From positions 8,878,501 to 8,942,500 of the forward strand of contig OY756958.1 of assembly GCA_963580455.1 (NCBI GenBank): DNA of 64,000 bases, in the 5' to 3' direction. The DNA comes from Euonymus europaeus. Taxonomy: Eukaryota; Streptophyta; Magnoliopsida; Celastrales; Celastraceae. Shown here one piece after another: positions 13,800-25,925 of this stretch. The first letter of the stretch is position 1. The number at the start of each line of letters is the position of its first letter. Position numbers and translations under genes: made by a program. A model generated the notes under the pieces. It saw nothing but the letters and a program-made list of their open reading frames with translations, was not told the DNA's origin and did no database searches.

Positions 13800-16700
13800 A
13801 GGAAGCTTATACACGTAAAATTTGACATAGAAGAACAATAAAAAGTGTACACCGAGCAACTTTGATAGTCCGAAGTTGCACAACTCACTCTATGTAGGAG
13901 CTTTTAATGTTTCTGTCCATTTGTCATAGAAAGTTGGGGTTTTGGCATCGAAATAATCTAGGATGCTTATAGTCGTAAAATTTGACATAGAAGAAAAATA
14001 AAAAGTGTACACCGAGCAACTTTTATGGTCCGAAGTTGCTCAACTCTCTCTATGGAGGAGCTTTTTACGTTTTTGTCCATTTGTCTTGTAAAGTTGGTGT
14101 TTTCACGTCGAAATAATCTACGAAGCTTATACTCGTAAAATTTGACATTAAAGAACAATAAAAAGTTTACACCGAGCAACTTTGATAGTCCGAAGTTGCT
14201 CAACTCACTCTATGGAGGAGCTTTAAACGGTTTTGTCCATTTGTCATAGAAAGTTGGGGTTTTGGCATCGAAATAATCTAGGAAGCTTATACTCATAAAA
14301 TTTGACGTAGAAGAACAATAAAAAGTGTACAATGAGCAACTTTGATGGTCCGGAATTGCTCAACTCTCACTATGAAGTAGCTTTTAACGGTTTTGCTCAT
14401 TTCTTATTGATAGTTGAGGTTTTAGCATCAAAATAAACCAGCAAGCATATACTCGTAAAATTTGATATAGAAGAACAACAAAAAGTGTACATCGAGCAAC
14501 TTTGATAGTCCGAAGTTGCTCAACTCATTCTATGGAGGAGCTTTAAACGGTTTTGTCCATTTGTCATAGAAAGTTGGGGTTTTGGCATCGAAATAATCTA
14601 GGAAGCTTATACTCATAAAATTTGACATAGAAGAACAATAAAAAGTGTACAACGAGCAACTTTGATAGTCCGAAGTTGCACAACTCTCTCTATGGAGGAG
14701 CTTTTAACGGTTTTGCTCATTTACTATTGATAGTTGAGGTTTTGGCATCAAAATAATCCAGCAAGCATATACTCGTAAAGTTTGACATAAAAGAACAACA
14801 AAAAGTGTACATCGAGCAACTTTGATAGTCCGAAGTTGCTCAACTCACTCTATGGAGGAGCTTTAAACGGTTTTGTCCATTTGTCATAGAAAGTTTGGGT
14901 TTTGGCATCGAAATAATCTAGGAAGCTTATACTCGTAAAATTTGACATAGAAGAACAATAAAAAGTGTACAACGAGCAACTTTGATAGTCCGAAGTTGCA
15001 CAACTCTCTCTATGGAGGAGTTTTTAACGTTTTTGTCCATTTGTCATAGAAAGTTGGGGATTTGGAATCGAAATAATCTAGGAAACTTATACTTGTAAAA
15101 TTTGACATAGAAGAACAACAAAAAGTGTACACCGAGCAACTTTGATAGTCCGAAGTTGCACAACTCACTCTATGGAGGAGCTTTTAGCGTTGAAAGTTGG
15201 GGTTTTGGAATCGAAATAATCTAGGAAGGTTATACTCGTAAAATTTGACATAGAATAACAATTAAAAGTGTACACCGAGCAACTTTTATGTTCTGAAGTT
15301 GCTCAACTCTCTCTATTGAGTAGCTTTAAAAGTTTTTGTCCATTAGTCATAGAAAGTTGGGGTTTTGGCATCGAAATAATCTAGGAAGCTTATACTCGTA
15401 AAATTTGACATAGAAGAAAAATAAAAAGTGTACACCGAGCAACTTTGATAGTCCGAAGTTGCAGAACTCTCTCTATGGAGGAGCTTTTAACGTTTTTATC
15501 CATTTGTCATAGAAAGTTGGGGTTTTGGCATCGAAATAATCTAGGATGCTTATAGTCATAAAATTTGACATAGAAGAACAATAAAAAGTGTACACCGAGC
15601 AACTTTTATGTTCCAAAGTTGCTCAACTCTCTCTATGGAGTAGCTTTAAACGGTTTTGTTCATTTGTCATAGAAAGTTTGGGTTTTGGAATCGAAATAAT
15701 CTAGGAAGCTTATACTCGTAAAATTTGACATAGAATAACAATAAAAAGTGTACACCGAGCAACTTTTATGGTCCGAAGTTGCTCAACTCTCTCTATGGAG
15801 TGGCTTTTAACGGTTTTGTCGATTTGTCATTGATAGTTGGTGTTTTGGCATCGAAATAATCTAGGAAGCATATACTCGTAAAATTTGACATAGAAGAACA
15901 ACAAAAAGTGTACACCGAGCAACTTTAATAGTCCAAAGTTGCTCAACTCACTCTATGGAGGAGCTTTAAACGGTTTTGTCCTTTTGTCATAGAAAGTTGG
16001 GTTTTTGGCATCGAAATAATCTAGAAAGCTTATACTCGTAAAATTTGACATATAATAACAATAAAAAGTGTACACCGAGCAACTTTGATTGTCCGAAGTA
16101 GCACAACTCACTCTATAGAGGAGCTTTAAACGGTTTTGTCCATTTGTCATAGAAAGTTGGGGTTTTGGAATCGAAATAATCTAGGAAGCTTATACACGTA
16201 AAATTTGACATAGAAGAACAATAAAAAGTGTACACCGAGCAACTTTGATAGTCCGAAGTTGCACAACTCACTCTATGTAGGAGCTTTTAATGTTTTTGTC
16301 CATTTGTCATAGAAAGATGGTGTTTTGGCATCGAAATAATCTAGGATGCTTATACTCGTAAAATTTAACATAGAAGAACAACAAAAAGTGTACACCGAGC
16401 AACTTTGATAGTTCGAAGTTGCTCAACTCACTCTATGGAGGAGCTTTAAACGGTTTTGTCCTTTTGTCATAGAAAGTTGGGTTTTTGGCATCGAAATAAT
16501 CTAGAAAGCTTATACTCGTAAAATTTGACATAGAATAACAATAAAAAGTGTACACCGAGCAACTTTGATTGTCCGAAGTAGCACAACTCACTCTATGGAG
16601 GAGCTTTAAACGGTTTTGTCCATTTGTCATAGAAAGTTGGGGTTTTGGAATCGAAATAATCTAGGAAGCTTATACGCGTAAAATTTGACATAGAAGAACA

Positions 16701-18245
16701 ATAAAAAGTGTACACCGAGCAACTTTGATAGTCCGAATTTGCACAACTCACTCTATGTAGGAGCTTTTAATGTTTTTGTCCATTTGTCATAGAAAGTTGG
16801 GGTTTTGGAATCGAAATAATCTAGAATGCTTATAGTCGTAAAATTTGACATAGAAGAAAAATAAAAAGTGTACACCGAGCAACTTTTATGGTCCGAAGTT
16901 GCTCAACTCTCTCTATGGAGGAGCTTTTAACGTTTTTGTCCATTTGTCTTGTAAAGTTAGTGTTTTCACGTCGAAATAATCTACGAAGCTTATACTCGTA
17001 AAATTTGACATAGAAGAACAATAAAAAGTTTACACCGAGCAACTTTGATAGTCCGAAGTTGCTCAACTCACTCTATGGAGGAGCTTTAAACGGTTTTGTC
17101 CATTTGCCATAGAAAGTTGGGGTTTTGGCATCGAAATAATCTAGGAAGCTTATACTCATAAAATTTGACGTAGAACAACAATAAAAAGTGTACAATGAGC
17201 AACTTTGATGGTCCGGAATTGCTCAACTCTCACTATGAAGTAGCTTTTAACGGTTTTGCTCGTTTCTTATTGGTAGTTGAGGTTTTGGCATCAAAATAAT
17301 CCAGCAAGCATATACTCGTAAAATTTGATATAGAAGAACAACAAAAAGTGTACATCAAGCAACATTGATAGTCCGAAGTTGCTCAACTCACTCTATGGAG
17401 GAGCTTTAAACGGTTTTGTCCATTTGTCATAGAAAGTTGGGGTTTTGGCATCGAAATAATCTAGGAAGCTTTTACTCGTAAAATTTGACATAGAAGAACA
17501 ATAAAAAGTGTACAACGAGCAACTTTGATAGTCCGAAGTTGCACAACTCTCTCTATGGAGGAGCTTTTAACGTTTTTGTCCATTTGTCATAGAAAGTTGG
17601 GGTTTTGGAATCGAAATAATCTAGGAAACTTATACTTGTAAAATTTGACATAGAAGAACAATAAAAAGTGTACACCGAGCAACTTTGATAGTCCGAAGTT
17701 GCACAACTCACTCTATGGAGGAGCTTTTAACGTTGAAAGTTGGGGTTTTGGAATCGAAATAATCTAGGAAGCTTATACTCGTAAAATTCGACATAGAAGA
17801 ACAATAAAAAGTGTACACCGAGCAACTTTGAAATTCCGAAGTTGTACAACTCTCTCTATGGAGGTGCTTTTAACTTTTTTCTCCATTTGTCATAGAAAGT
17901 TGGGGTTTTGGCATCGAAATAATCTAGGATGCTTATAGTCATAAAATTTGACATAGAAGAACAATAAAAAGTGTACACCGAGCAACTTTTATGGACCAAA
18001 GTTGCTCAACTCTCTCTATGGAGTAGCTTTAAACGGTTTTGTCCATTTGTCATAAAAAGTTGGGGTTTTGGAATCGAAATAATCTAGGAAGCTTATACTC
18101 GTAAAATTTGATATAGAATAACAATAAAAAGTGTTCACCGAGCTACTTTGATTGTCCGAAGTAGCACAACTCACTCTATGGAGGAGCTTTAAACGGTTTT
18201 GTCCATTTGTCATAGAAAGATGGGGTTTTGGAATCGAAATAATCT
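13800..18245. repeat. 28-monomer repeat unit, copy 2 (4446 bp), lacking three monomers
   Basis: The copy of 8874-13799 without the 480 bp corresponding to about 9780-10260. The two parts join inside monomer 14600-14759. Its first two thirds match 9674-9779 and its end matches the monomer at 10154, so it is an in-register hybrid. Only about half a dozen base differences were seen over the 3.5 kb after the junction, such as TCATAAAAAG/TCATAGAAAG at 12345/16791 and CCGAGCAACT/CCGAGCTACT at 13692/18138. It carries 143-bp monomers at 15080-15222 and 17623-17765. The copy ends between 18240 and 18356. Confidence 0.88.
14600..14759. repeat. Hybrid monomer at the three-monomer deletion junction
   Basis: The 5' part carries TGTACAACGAG and the CACAACTCTCTC variants of monomer 9674. 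From about 14706 it switches to TCATTTACTATTGATAGTTGAGG, otherwise found in monomer 10154. The switch falls in the shared run GAGCTTTTAACG, as expected for unequal crossover or single-strand annealing between aligned monomers. Confidence 0.85.
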
Positions 18246-19845
18246 AGGAAGCTTATACACGTAAAATTTGACATAGAAGAACAATAAAAAGTGTACACCG
18301 AGCAACTTTGATAGTCCGAAGTTGCACAACTCACTCTATGTAGGAGCTTTTAATGTTTTTGTCCATTTGTCATAGAAAGTTGGGGTTTTGGCATCGAAAT
18401 AATCTAGGATGCTTATAGTCGTAAAATTTGACATAGAAGAAAAATAAAAAGTGTACACCGAGCAACTTTTATGGTCCGAAGATGCTCAACTCTCTCTATA
18501 GAGGAGCTTTTAACGTTTTTGTCCATTTGTCTTGTAAAGTTGGTGTTTTCACGTCGAAATAATCTACGAAGCTTATACTCGTAAAATTTGACATAGAAGA
18601 ACAATAAAAAATTTACACCGACCAACTTTGATAGTCCGAAGTTGCACAACTCACTCTATGGAGGAGCTTTATACGGTTTTGTCCATTTGTCATAGAAAGT
18701 TGGGGTTTTGGCATCGAAATAATCTAGGAAGCTTATACTCATAAAATTTGACGTAGAAGAACAATAAAAAGTGTACAATGAGCAACTTTGATGGTCTGAA
18801 ATTGCTCAACTCTCACTATGAAGTAGCTTTTAACGGTTTTGCTCATTTCTTATTGATAGTTGAGGTTTAGGCATCAAAATAATCCAGCAAGCATATACTC
18901 GTAAAATTTGACATAGAAGAACAACAAAAAGTGTACATCGAGCAACTTTGATAGTCCGAAGTTGCTCAACTCACTCTATGGAGGAGCTTTAAACGGTTTT
19001 GTCCATTTGTCATAGAAAGTTGGGGTTTCGGAATCGAAATAATCTAGGAAGCTTACACTCGTAAAATTTGATATAGAATAACAATAAAAAGTGTACACCG
19101 AGCAACTTTTATGTTCTGAAGTTGCTCAACTCTCTCTATTGAGTAGCTTTAAAAGTTTTTGTCCATTTGTCATAGAAAGTTGGGGTCTTGGCATCGAAAT
19201 AATCTAGGAAGCTTATACTCGTAAAATTTGACATAGAAGAACAATAAAAAGTGTACACCGAGCAACTTTGATAGTCCGAAGTTGCAGAACTCTCTCTATG
19301 GAGGAGCTTTTAACGTTTTTGTCCATTTGTCATAGAAAGTTGGGGTTTCGGCATCGAAATAATCTAGGATGCTTATAATCATAAAATTTGACATAGAAGA
19401 ACAATAAAAAGTGTACACCGAGCAACTTTTATGTTCCAAAGTTGCTCAACTCTCTCTATGGAGTAGCTTTAAACGGTTTTGTCCATTTGTCATAGAAAGT
19501 TGGGATTTTGGAATCGAAATAATCTAGGAAGCTTATACTCGTAAAATTTGACATAGAAAAACAATAAAAAGTGTACAACGAGCAACTTTTATGGTCCGAA
19601 GTTGCTCAACTCTCTCTATGGAGTGGCTTTTAACGGTTTTTTCGATTTGTCATTGATAGTTGGTGTTTTGGCATCGAAATAATCTAGGAAGCATATACTC
19701 GTAAAATTTGACATAGAAGAACAACAAAAAGTGTACACCGAGCAACTTTAATAGTCCGAAGTTGCTCAACTCACTCTATGGAGGAGCTTTAAACGGTTTT
19801 GTCCTTTTGTCATAGAAAGTTGGGTTTTTGGCATCGAAATAATCT
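18246..19845. repeat. Ten-monomer block, largely a distant copy of 5868-7147
   Basis: From 18566 the order of monomer classes matches 5868-7147 at an offset of 12698. It includes the rare TTGAGGTTTAGGCATC variant (6163 and 18861) and the TTACACTCG/TTATGTTCTG monomer (6348 and 19046). All monomers are 160 bp. The first two monomers (18246-18565) resemble 4110-4429. Thus the 8874-18245 duplication appears to have been inserted between, or grown within, a region that continues on both sides. Confidence 0.7.
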
Positions 19846-20485
19846 AGAAAGCTTATACTCGTAAAATTTGACATAGAATAACAATAAAAAGTGTATACCG
19901 AGCAACTTTGATTGTCCGAAGTAGCACAACTCACTCTATGGAGGAGCTTTAAACGGTTTTGTCCATTTGTCATAGAAAGATGGGGTTTTGGAATCGAAAT
20001 AATCTAGGAAGCTTATACACGTAAAATTTAACATAGAAGAACAATAAAAAGTGTACACCGAGCAACTTTGATAGTCCGAAGTTGCACAACTCACTCTATG
20101 TAGGAGCTTTTAATGTTTTTGTACATTTGTCATAAAAAGTTGGGGTTTTGGCTTCGAAATAATCTAGGATGCTTATACTCGTAAAATTTGACATAGAAGA
20201 ACAATAAAAAGTGTACACCGAGCAACTTTGATAGTCCGAAGTTGCTCAACTCACTCTATGGAGGAGCTTTAAACGGTTTTGTCCTTTTGTCATAGAAAGT
20301 TGGGTTTATGGCATCGAAATAATCTAGAAAGCTTATACTCGTAAAAGTTGACATAGAATAACAACAAAAAGGGTACACCGAGCAACTTTGATTGTCCGAA
20401 GTAGCACAACTCACTCTATGGAGGAGCTTTAAACGGTTTTGTCCATTTGTCATAGAAAGTTGGGGTTTTGGAATCGAAATAATCT
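19846..20485. repeat. Trimer-based (480-bp) segment leading into the 1600-bp HOR
   Basis: Monomers cycle as AGAAAGCTT (19846), TTATACACG (20006), AGGATGCTTATACTC (20166) and AGAAAGCTT again (20326). The 480-bp rhythm continues to about 24646. All are 160 bp. Private bases such as GTTTATGG (20305) and AAAGGGTACACC (20368) show that this part is less homogenised than the HOR that follows. Confidence 0.75.
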
Positions 20486-22085
20486 AGGAAGCTTATACTC
20501 GTAAAATTTGACATAGAATAACAATAAAAAGTGTACACCGAGCAACTTTTATGGTCCGAAGTTGCTCAACTCTCTCTATGGAGTGGCTTTTAACGGTTCT
20601 GTCGATTTGTCATTGATAGTTGGTGTTTTGGCATCGAAATAATCTAGGAAGCATATACTCGTAAAATTTGACATAGAAGAACAACAAAAAGTGTACACCG
20701 AGCAATTTTAATAGTCCGAAGTTGCTCAACTCACTCTATGGAGGAGCTTTAAACGGTTTTGTCCTTTTGTCATAGAAAGTTGGGTTTTTGGCATCGAAAT
20801 AATCTAGAAAGCTTATACTCGTAAAATTTGACATAGAATAACAATAAAAAGTGTATACCGAGCAACTTTGATTGTCCGAAGTAGCACAACTCACTCTATG
20901 GAGGAGCTTTAAACGGTTTTGTCCATTTGTCATAGAAAGTTGGGGTTTTGGAATCGAAATAATCTAGGAAGCTTATACACGTAAAATTTGACATAGAAGA
21001 GTAATAAAAATTGTACACCGAGCAACTTTGATAGTCCGAAGTTGCACAACTCACTCTATGTAGGAGCTTTTAAGGTTTTTGTCCATTTGTCATAAAAAGT
21101 TGGGGTTTTGGCATCGAAATAATCTAGGATGCTTATACTCGTAAAATTAGACATAGAAGAACAACAAAAAGTGTACACCGAGCATCTTTGATAGTCCGAA
21201 GTTGCTCAACTCACTCTATGGAGGAGCTTTAAACGGTTTTGTCCTTTTGTCGTAGAAAGTTGGGTTTTTGGCATCGAAATAATCTAGAAAGCTTATACTC
21301 GTAAAATTTGACATAGAATAACAACAAAAAGTGTACACCGAGCAACTTTGATTGTCCGAAGTAGCACAACTCACTCTATGGAGGAGCTTTAAATGGTTTT
21401 GTCCATTTGTCATAGGAAGTTGGGGTTTTGGAATCGAAATAATCTAGGAAGCTTATACACGTAAAATTTAACATAGAAGAACAATAAAATGTGTACACCG
21501 AGCAACTTTGATAGTCCGAAGTTGCACAACTCACTCTGTGGAGGAGCTTTAAACGGTTTTGTCCATTTGTCAAAGAAAGATGGGGTTTTGGAATCGAAAT
21601 AATCTAGGAAGCTTATACACGTAAAATTTAACATAGAAGAACAATAAAAAGTGTACACCGAGCAACTTTGATAGTCCGAAGTTGCACAACTCACTCTATG
21701 TAGGAGCTTTTAATGTTTTTGTCCATTTGTCATAAAAAGTTGGGGTTTTGGCATCGAAATAATCTAGGATGCTTATACTCGTAAAATTAGACATAGAAGA
21801 ACAACAAAAAGTGTACACCGAGCATCTTTGATAGTCCGAAGTTACTCAACTCACTCTATGGAGGAGCTTTAAACGGTTTTGTCCTTTTGTCATAGAAAGT
21901 TGGGTTTTTGGCATCGAAATAATCTAGAAAGCTTATACTCGTAAAATTTGACATAGAATAACAACAAAAAGTGTACACCGAGCAACTTTGATTGTCCGAA
22001 GTAGCACAACTCACTCTATGGAGGAGCTTTAAACGGTTTTGTCCATTTGTCATAGAAAGTTGGGGTTTTGGAATCGAAATAATCT
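20486..22085. repeat. 10-monomer HOR (1600 bp), copy 1
   Basis: Order of classes: AGGAAGCTT with GAATAAC, AGGAAGCAT, AGAAAGCTT, TTATACACG, AGGATGC, AGAAAGC, ACACG, ACACG, AGGATGC, AGAAAGC. It repeats at 22086. The first four monomers differ from the next copy at several sites (TAACGGTTCT at 20591, GAAGAGTAATAAAAATTG at 20997). The last six are almost identical to 22726-23685, with two or three differences, so homogenisation stops inside this copy. Confidence 0.82.
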
Positions 22086-23685
22086 AGGAAGCTTATACTC
22101 GTAAAATTTGACATAGAATAACAATTAAAAGTGTACACCGAGCAACTTTTATGGTCCGAAGTTGCTCAACTCTCTCTATGGAGTGGCTTTTAACGGTTTT
22201 GTCGATTTGTCATTGATAGTGGGTGTTTTGGCATCGAAATAATCTAGGAAGCATATACTCGTAAAATTTGACATACAAGAACAACAAAAAGTGTACACCG
22301 AGCAACTTTAATAGTCCGAAGTTGCTCAACTCACTCTATGGAGGAGCTTTAAACGGTTTTGTCCTTTTGTCATAGAAAGTTGGGTTTTTGGCATCGAAAT
22401 AATCTAGAAAGCTTATACTCGTAAAATTTGACATAGAATAACAATAAAAAGTGTATACCGAGCAACTTTGATTGTCCGAAGTAGCACAACTCACTCTATG
22501 GAGGAGCTTTAAACGGTTTTGTCCATTTGTCAAAGAAAGATGGGGTTTTGGAATTGAAATAATCTAGGAAGCTTATACACGTAAAATTTAACATAGAAGA
22601 ACAATAAAAACTGTACACCGAGCAACTTTGATAGTCCGAAGTTGCACAACTCACTCTATGTAGGAGCTTTTAATGTTTTTGTCCATTTGTCATAAAAAGT
22701 TGGGGTTTTGGCATCGAAATAATCTAGGATGCTTATACTCGTAAAATTAGACATAGAAGAACAACAAAAAGTGTACACCGAGCATCTTTGATAGTCCGAA
22801 GTTGCTCAACTCACTCTATAGAGGAGCTTTAAACGGTTTTGTCCTTTTGTCGTAGAAAGTTGGGTTTTTGGCATCGAAATAATCTAGAAAGCTTATACTC
22901 GTAAAATTTGACATAGAATAACAACAAAAAGTGTACACCGAGCAACTTTGATTGTCCGAAGTAGCACAACTCACTCTATGGAGGAGCTTTAAATGGTTTT
23001 GTCCATTTGTCATAGGAAGTTGGGGTTTTGGAATCGAAATAATCTAGGAAGCTTATACACGTAAAATTTAACATAGAAGAACAATAAAATGTGTACACCG
23101 AGCAACTTTGATAGTCCGAAGTTGCACAACTCACTCTATGGAGGAGCTTTAAACGGTTTTGTCCATTTGTCAAAGAAAGATGGGGTTTTGGAATCGAAAT
23201 AATCTAGGAAGCTTATACACGTAAAATTTAACATAGAAGAACAATAAAAAGTGTACACCGAGCAACTTTGATAGTCCGAAGTTGCACAACTCACTCTATG
23301 TAGGAGCTTTTAATGTTTTTGTCCATTTGTCATAAAAAGTTGGGGTTTTGGCATCGAAATAATCTAGGATGCTTATACTCGTAAAATTAGACATAGAAGA
23401 ACAACAAAAAGTGTACACCGAGCATCTTTGATAGTCCGAAGTTGCTCAACTCACTCTATGGAGGAGCTTTAAACGGTTTTGTCCTTTTGTCATAGAAAGT
23501 TGGGTTTTTGGCATCGAAATAATCTAGAAAGCTTATACTCGTAAAATTTGACATAGAATAACAACAAAAAGTGTACACCGAGCAACTTTGATTGTCCGAA
23601 GTAGCACAACTCACTCTATGGAGGAGCTTTAAACGGTTTTGTCCATTTGTCATAGAAAGTTGGGGTTTTGGAATCGAAATAATCT
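22086..23685. repeat. 10-monomer HOR (1600 bp), copy 2
   Basis: Shares with the following copy every private variant I checked: AATTAAAAGTG (22124/23724), AGTGGGTG (22219/23819), GACATACAAG (22270/23870), GGAATTGAAAT (22550/24150) and AAAACTGTACACC (22608/24208). All monomers are 160 bp and no 17-bp deletion occurs anywhere in 17766-25925. Confidence 0.88.
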
Positions 23686-24645
23686 AGGAAGCTTATACTC
23701 GTAAAATTTGACATAGAATAACAATTAAAAGTGTACACCGAGCAACTTTTATGGTCCGAAGTTGCTCAACTCTCTCTATGGAGTGGCTTTTAACGGTTTT
23801 GTCGATTTGTCATTGATAGTGGGTGTTTTGGCATCGAAATAATCTAGGAAGCATATACTCGTAAAATTTGACATACAAGAACAACAAAAAGTGTACACCG
23901 AGCAACTTTAATAGTCCGAAGTTGCTCAACTCACTCTATGGAGGAGCTTTAAACGGTTTTGTCCTTTTGTCATAGAAAGTTGGGTTTTTGGCATCGAAAT
24001 AATCTAGAAAGCTTATACTCGTAAAATTTGACATAGAATAACAATAAAAAGTGTATACCGAGCAACTTTGATTGTCCGAAGTAGCACAACTCACTCTATG
24101 GAGGAGCTTTAAACGGTTTTGTCCATTTGTCAAAGAAAGATGGGGTTTTGGAATTGAAATAATCTAGGAAGCTTATACACGTAAAATTTAACATAGAAGA
24201 ACAATAAAAACTGTACACCGAGCAACTTTGATAGTCCGAAGTTGCACAACTCACTCTATGTAGGAGCTTTTAATGTTTTTGTCCATTTGTCATAAAAAGT
24301 TGGGGTTTTGGCATCGAAATAATCTTGGATGCTTATACTCGTAAAATTAGACATAGAAGAACAACAAAAAGTGTACACCGAGTATCTTTGATAGTCCGAA
24401 GTTGCTCAACTCACTCTATGGAGGAGCTTTAAACGGTTTTGTCCTTTTGTCATAGAAAGTTGGGTTTTTGGCATCGAAATAATCTAGAAAGCTTATACTC
24501 GTAAAATTTGACATAGAATAACAACAAAAAGTGTACACCGAGCAACTTTGATTGTCCGAAGTAGCACAACTCACTCTATGGATGAGCTTTAAACGGTTTT
24601 GTACATTTGTCATAGAAGGTTGGGGTTTTGGAATCGAAATAATCT
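23686..24645. repeat. 10-monomer HOR, copy 3, six monomers only
   Basis: Matches 22086-23045, nearly base for base up to about 24320. It then picks up private changes (AATCTTGGATGC 24322, GAGTATC 24361, GATGAGC 24582) and the order of monomers changes after 24645. The AGTATC and TCTTGG changes near the end suggest this edge is outside the homogenised zone. Confidence 0.82.
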
Positions 24646-25925
24646 TGGAAGCTTATACACGTAAAATTTGACATAGAAGAACAATAAAAAGTGTACACCG
24701 AGCAACATTTATGGACCAAAGTTCCTCAACTCTCTCTATGGAGTAGCTTTAAACGATTTTGTCCATTTGTCATAAAAAGTTGGGGTTTTGGAATCGAAAT
24801 AATCTAGGAAGCTTATACTCGTAAAATTTGATATAGAATAACAATAAAAAGTGTACATCGAGCAACTTTGATTGTCCGAAGTAGCACAACTCACTCTATA
24901 GAGGAGCTTTAAACGGTTTTGTCCATGTTTCATAGAAAGATGGGGTTTTGGAATCGAAATAATCTAGGAAGCTTATACACGTAAAATTTGACATAGAAGA
25001 ACAATAAAAAGTGTACACCGAGCAACTTTGATAGTCCGAAGTTGCACAACTCACTCTATGTAGGAGCTTTTAATGTTTTTGTCCATTTGTCATAGAAAGT
25101 TGGGGTTTTGGCATCGAAATAATCTAGGATGCTTATAGTCGTAAAATTTGACATTGAAGAAAAATAAAAAGTGTACACCGAGCAACTTTTATGGTCTGAG
25201 GTTGCTCAACTCTCTCTATAGAGGAGCTTTTAACGTTTTTGTCCATTTGTCTTGTAAAGTTGGTGTTTTCACGTCGAAATAATCTACGAAGCTTATACTC
25301 GTAAAATTTGACATAGAAGAACAATAAAAAGTTTACACCGAGCAACTTTGATAGTCCGAAGTTGCTCAACTCACTCTATGGAGGAGCTTTAAACGGTTTT
25401 GTCCATTTGTCATAGAAAGTTGGGGTTTTGGCATCGAAATAATCTAGAAAGCTCATAATCATAAAATTTGACGTAGAAGAACAATAAAAAGTGTACACTG
25501 AGTAACTTTGATGGTCCGGAATTGCTCAACTCTCACTATGAAGTAGCTTTTAACGGTTTTGCTCATTTCTTATTGATAGTTGAGGTTTTGGCATCAAAAT
25601 AATCCAGCAAGCATATACTCGTAAAATTTGACATAGAAGAACAACAAAAAGTGTACATCGAGAAACTTTGATAGTCAGAAGTTGCTCAACTCACTCTATG
25701 TAGGAGCTTTAAACGGTTTTGTCCATTTGCCATAGAAAGTTGGGGTTTTGGCATCGAAATATTCTAGGAAGCTTATACTCGTAAAATTTGACATAGAAGA
25801 ACAATAAAAAGTGTACAACGAGCAACTTTGATAGTCCGAAGTTGCACAACTCTCTCTATGGAGGAGCTTTTAACGTTTTTGTCCATTTGTCAAAGAAAGT
25901 TGGGGTTTTCGAATCGAAATAATCT
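24646..25925. repeat. Mixed block, duplicated at 28114-29232
   Basis: Eight 160-bp monomers. From 24646 to 25605 the order and variants (TTATGGACC, TTGATATAG, AGATGGGG, TTATGGTCTGA, CTTGTAAAGTTGG with TTTCACGTCG, CATAAAATTTGACGTAG) match 28114-29072 at an offset of 3467-3468 bp. The 1-bp change is a G lost from GGGG at about 28570. Confidence 0.72.
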
